64,000 nt of DNA, from positions 10,849,351 through 10,913,350 of the forward strand of contig NC_079877.1 in NCBI RefSeq assembly GCF_029227915.1, read 5' to 3'. Below the pieces are notes generated by a model, which was not told the DNA's origin, made no database searches, and saw nothing but the letters and a program-made list of their open reading frames with translations. Origin of the DNA: Hydractinia symbiolongicarpus (lineage: Eukaryota; Cnidaria; Hydrozoa; Anthoathecata; Hydractiniidae). The position numbers and the translations under genes are program-made. Below, piece by piece: positions 59,337-64,000 of this stretch. The first letter of the stretch is position 1. Every line of letters begins with the position of its first letter.

Positions 59337-60540
59337 GAACACAGGGATTTGTTTCGTAAAATCAATGTAATAAAAATCTGAGAAATAAAGCTTTCAATAC
59401 AACATTTGTGATTTTAAATTTTTCACTAAAAAATTTTCTTGGAACAGTTTTGTTTGGATTCTTTTTATTTTTGATAAGATATAATCAAAATTTTCTATTT
59501 CATAATACAAGATGTGGTTAAAAAGTGTTTATATCATTATATACCTTTGTGACTTTGATCCAGTGATTTTGTACACAGCTTAATTTGTAACCATAAAAAT
59601 GTGATTATACTAAATATCCCTGTGCTTTTGAAATGAATTTCCACAAAATTGCATATCATATAGTATAAAAAAAATCCCTTAAAAATAAGATCATCAGGAG
59701 TAATAGAATGACTTAGGCTTTCTGCAATCATGGACAGAGTTAATGAAACAAAGGCACCTTTTTGTCTTTTGAAGCCATTCTCTTTCAAACATGGCTAAAA
59801 AATCGAAATAGTCACAACTCTGCAGCTGGCCAGCTGCAAAGTCCCTAGCATCCACCTAGGTTAGGTAGAGAACGTGTAAAATTTGCTATCGGAATTTTTT
59901 AGCGCACAGACACAAAGAATTATTTGACATTGGGGCAAATAAAGCTCGCATAATTCAAAAATTATGCAAGTTGCTTGTTTATATTTGTCTATGATTGTAG
60001 TTCAATACTTTTTATTAACGAATATAATTGCCAAAATTCATGTTTATATACAGGACATTTTTTTTTTTTAAATAAAACATAAAGAAAAGATATGTTTATT
60101 ATCCTTCAAAAACGATGTCTTTAACCTCATATTGTTTTACAAATACCAACAGTCATTCTTTATGCAGCGGTGTTTTATGTATTTTTTTTCTAAAAAACAA
60201 AATAAAACAATATTATGAAGATACAGAATCCCCATTTATGGCAACAATGCTGCATCATCAATATTAACTTCATAATAAGCTCAAATATATACATCTAAAA
60301 ATGAAGATTTGATGCACTGCACAGACAATTAAAAACTTTCAGAGTCAAAAAATTTGAAAAGAATGTTATCCGATTAGGTTTAGAATGGAGTACTTTATTT
60401 TCTCAAAAAATTCATCAAAAATTGAATATCTTTGACAATGATTTACTAAATGTACGCCTTGTCAGCAGATTTTACTATGTACACAAGACACGCTGGGCAG
60501 GTGATAAAAATTCTAAAGTAAAGCCATAGCTTAGTGATTA
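59337..60540. other. Upstream flank of IFT80
   Basis: AT-rich, no recognised gene. An open minus-strand frame at 59650-59788 looks protein-like (KRQKGAFVSLTLSMIAESLS) but has no family match I know and no certain splice sites. Confidence 0.5.
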
Positions 60541-61580
60541 GTGGCGCTATAGCTCAGCGGTTATAACTCTAGCACTTTGTGTGAAAGACCAGGGTTCAAC
60601 CTCCTTGACAGTGATTCAATATTGGTGAGTGAATGTCACTATCGCACCAGGATAACCCCAGCTATGCCAGAGAAATGGGGAAGAAAGCATACTTTGTGGG
60701 ACAATGGATTTTGCAGTGTTATCTGAAAGAACGAGAACCATAATGTGTAGCTTAAAATGAGCATTACTTTTGGGCTCCCCATCTAAGCAACAACCGTCCT
60801 GGAAATTTAAGGAAAGGTATATCCCTTACATACCGTATTTCCGGTATATAACCCGCGGGTTATAAGTTGATTTTTACGACTTCCATCGTTGGTGCGGGCT
60901 ATAATGTGGTGCGGGTAATGTGATAAGTTTTATATTTTCTGTCATTTATTGTGAAATTTAAATTTTATACATTTACTGAAGAAAATAGTACCAACGGAAT
61001 AAAATGGGTACATTAATATAACTCCATGCGCGATCCTATGTCTACGTAATCTTACTTCAACTACGTGATTTAATTTTTTTCACACAGTGAAATCGCTTTA
61101 AGTTTTTATTGCTTGCCAGTGCTAATATTACGAGCTGTCTCTGAAACACAATTCTGGAGATAATTTTTCTTTTGTGTTGAATATAATTCTAATCTATTTA
61201 TATCTTTGCAATCACATTGAGCACATTGAAATGATTTGCTTCATTTTTAGGTTAAATTGACAGGTATTTCACAACCTAATTCCTGTTAAAAATATTGAAA
61301 AATTTTAAAATTAAAGTATATATAGATAATAATTTATTTTTTATCTTTGCTACCTTTGAGCAACAGGTGGCCACTAAAAATATCAAAAAAAATAAATAAA
61401 ATACAATTAATAAGACACACGCAACTATCTACTCCTCATTGCCGCCATTCATTTTATCATGCACACTGTGATTGCTTAGATATAAATAGATAACAAAATT
61501 CTATACACATTAGAAAAGAACGTTCCATACTAGAAAATACGGTAATTTAATTCCTTACATAATACGTACAGTAGTAGTAT
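60541..61580 (+). repeat. tRNA-derived SINE, split by an insertion
   Basis: The head 'tagctcagcggttataactc' is an A-box region and 'gaccagggttcaacctcc' a B-box region. The body (60601-60831) includes 'caccaggataaccccagcta' and 'tagcttaaaatgagc'. The probable tail 'atttaattccttacat' appears again after 61545. It is related to 22906-23270. Confidence 0.7.
60832..61545. mobile_element. Possible MITE inserted in the SINE
   Basis: Left end 'taccgtatttcc' and right end 'gaaaatacggta' are inverted for about 10-11 bases, 714 bp apart. The left subterminal part contains 'tataacccgcgggttata', a palindrome, and repeats of 'gtgcgggctataa'. No coding capacity. Target duplication not resolved. Confidence 0.5.
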
Positions 61581-64000
61581 CTATAAAATTAGAACCCATG
61601 GAAATATGAAATACCAACCACACACTCTGTATATAAGTATTCAATCAAGTTTCTTGTCTTCAGAAAGCTTTAAAAATCTTCACTGGTAATTTTTCATTTT
61701 TTTTTTGTTGTATATCACTTTGTAATTCTTAAAAGGAACGCTGTGGAAACTTTTGCATTTCAGGAATAACTCAGGCAAGTTTATGAAATGTCAGACAAAA
61801 AAGTCACCCTTTTATATGTTGCAAGTTGGCACATATACTTCAAAGTGAACTATTTTAACATGATTTAAGAGTTCCATCCTTGCTACATAACAACATAATC
61901 TTCTTAAAATCTGTACTCATGAAAGTGTTAAAACTTTATTGACTCTCCTTAGCCCACTACATATGCTAAGAATATTTACATGTTAAATTATAATGCACCC
62001 TGTGTTGATCAGAATAAATCAGTCAAAATAGTTTTTTTCAAAATTTTTCATAAGGCGGGTGTCACAAATATATGGTGTTAAAGTCATTTGAGTTTAAAAG
62101 ATAGGGTCAGTCAGTAAAACAAAAACTCACAAATTTGAAAAAAATGTTCCCAACCATGCAGTAATAAAGACGCACCATTAAACTCTGATATTTAATAAAA
62201 ACTTGTGCCACTCTTTTAAGAAGCTTTCCCATGCCATTTTAAACTAGTTCTAAGGACCCTTGGTTCCCACAGCAGGAATTTTAAAGCACAATAATAATAA
62301 TAATAATAATGGGTGATACTGACTGTGGCGAGACATCAAGCATAGAATATTTTTTGTTCTTCTTCCGACTCTGAATGTCAAAAATTATATACAACCTGAA
62401 AAGAGGGCTATGGGTGACTCTAACACCAAATATTTATGTAGTTTGCCCAAACATAATGAGGAAATACCGTAATATTCCTTTAGGATAATTCGGGAAAACT
62501 AACACTCCAACGTAGCTTATTTAGCGATCAGAGGAGGTAAACATCACACTTTTATAAGAGTTTATTAAGGAGAAAACACGTTTTTTCGTGTCAACTTTTC
62601 TTGCTGCGTTTTGTTTTTAATGAAAAGTACACATAAGTTGTATCTTATTATTATCAATGTTTCCTGAAAATTTGAAAGAGATTGATACAACGGAAGTAAA
62701 AAAACTGGAGAAAACACGCTTTCGTCTCTAACAAACTCTCATAAAAACACGATTTTTACCTCCTTTTTTCCGATATTATAAAACGATAGAGAACCATAGG
62801 AACGCATGTACAATTGAATTATCGTAAAGGTGTATTTTTACAATTAACTTCTTCACCTCTTTGGAATGCAGAACTACGACACAATCACCATCATGATGGT
62901 TAAATTTTTATTTAATTGTTTTTTAAACTGATCAGTTTAGCTATGAATCCTTTAAAATGCTGCTCTATGTCAACATGTTTTTTGTGGATACACAGCTTAC
63001 CCTGCTGTTGACTAAACACTCCTACCATTAGGAGTTTGATGTTTATAATAGACCTTTGCAGTTGTTTATAAAGTAATGTAAACGACAGTAATTCTGTATT
63101 TTTCTTACCTAGCAAGTTCAAAAGGTTACAAGGTAAACCATTGGTGTTTTTTACAACCAAAAAGTAAAGCTAGCTAGCTAGCTAAGCTACTTTAGTTATA
63201 TAATTATTCAAGACAAACTTTTTCAGGTAAAATTTGGATTTTTAAAAAAAAAACCCAGCAAGTATCGAGTCGGGAGCCTCATAGTAAAATATTGTTGTAG
63301 TAAAATAATAGTGTAGCTAAGTTAAATCATGTAACTCTAGCTAACACTATGCAGGCTTAAATTCTTAGGGTCGAGAGAGAAAGATTTTTTTAAGGATAAG
63401 GGCGACAGCTTGTCCTTACACAAAAGATTTGTTAACTATACAATTTAAAATCATCAGTGTATGAAGAGTTACTACTGTGGTTATAACAGACAAAGACATC
63501 GTTCAGCAGCAGAAAAAAAAACGAAAATGCAACATCGCGGCTGTTCCGTTTGTTTACAACGGGTGCGTAGTAATAAACCCGTTATTGATGAGGTAGGACG
63601 ACACCACAAATCGGGTTAAGCCAATATTAGGTAAAATCCTTGTATAGCACTAAGTTTTACATATCTAAACATCAAGAAACATAAATTTAAGATATATTTA
63701 ACGAATGATTTAGAACCAAAAAAAATTCTTAGAATTTAGGACACTGGAAAATTTGCCCGATTTTTTCGGGACCCTATAATTGACTTTGTTACTAGCAACA
63801 GACATAGCCAGACCCCGTCTTCTTGTCCCCAGGACTTCATTTTTTCTTTTCAGATAGAACGTGTTTCTCTCGCCACACGCCAGGAAAGTGATTGTGACAA
63901 TATAAAGTTATTTGTTAACCTCAAAAATAAACAATTGCCGCAACCCACAAATGCCGCTTAATGTCTGAAGACATAAATGAATCTAGTAACGAGGTTGTCT
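61581..64000. other. Non-coding DNA to the end of the window
   Basis: No coding exon or RNA gene recognised. It has an AAT microsatellite at 62290-62310 and an AGCT run at 63168-63189. A distant 5' exon of IFT80 or the start of a neighbouring gene cannot be excluded. Confidence 0.5.
62290..62310. repeat. (AAT)n microsatellite
   Basis: Seven units of AAT/ATA. Confidence 0.9.

Noticed and set aside
59537-59788. Possible exon of a neighbouring gene (KRQKGAFVSLTLSMIAESLS)
   Set aside because: Composition is protein-like, but there is no recognisable family and no matching partner exon, so it is not called.
62912-63160. 82-codon minus-strand ORF
   Set aside because: No domain, no splice context and typical AT-rich composition.

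Overview
The window is animal nuclear DNA: AT-rich, with short exons flanked by GT/AG splice signals, long introns and many dispersed and simple repeats. The recognisable genes (UBAC1, tropomodulin, IFT80) are metazoan. The style (LRR/TSP1 receptor, Harbinger and piggyBac-type elements, tRNA-derived SINEs, high AT) suggests a cnidarian, perhaps a hydrozoan; the species is an inference and cannot be read from the sequence.

Layout. Positions 1-1620 hold a decayed non-LTR retrotransposon on the + strand. From about 2022 to 30391 lies an old tandem segmental duplication: copy A about 2022-13985, copy B about 14504-30391. Each copy carries a minus-strand gene for a single-pass membrane receptor with signal peptide, eight LRR exons, LRR C-terminal cap, one TSP1 domain, a transmembrane helix and a basic/proline/tyrosine-containing tail. 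Copy B is intact (593 aa predicted). Copy A has a 1-nt deletion in its signal-peptide exon. In copy B the complete UBAC1 gene (+ strand, 25242-27520) sits inside intron 1 of the receptor gene. In copy A only a decayed 3' end of UBAC1 remains, so copy A lost most of it. The copies also differ by a perfect 892-bp CAGA array (A only), a TTAA-flanked piggyBac-type MITE (B only), and a 36-bp minisatellite expanded only in B.

From 31058 to 46371 lies a tropomodulin gene (minus strand, 9 coding exons, 418 aa) with a 27-nt first coding exon and a 9.3-kb intron holding a broken Harbinger element, a tRNA-like SINE and several fold-backs. From 48990 to 59336 lies IFT80 (minus strand, 23 coding exons, 766 aa). 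The remainder to 64000 has no recognisable gene but contains a SINE split by a MITE-like insertion.

The genes do not form a pathway: UBAC1 acts in ubiquitin ligase complexes, tropomodulin caps actin pointed ends, and IFT80 is an intraflagellar transport subunit. The receptor pair is the least familiar part. Splice sites and reading frames were assembled by hand from frame continuity and paralogue or family comparison, without transcript data.
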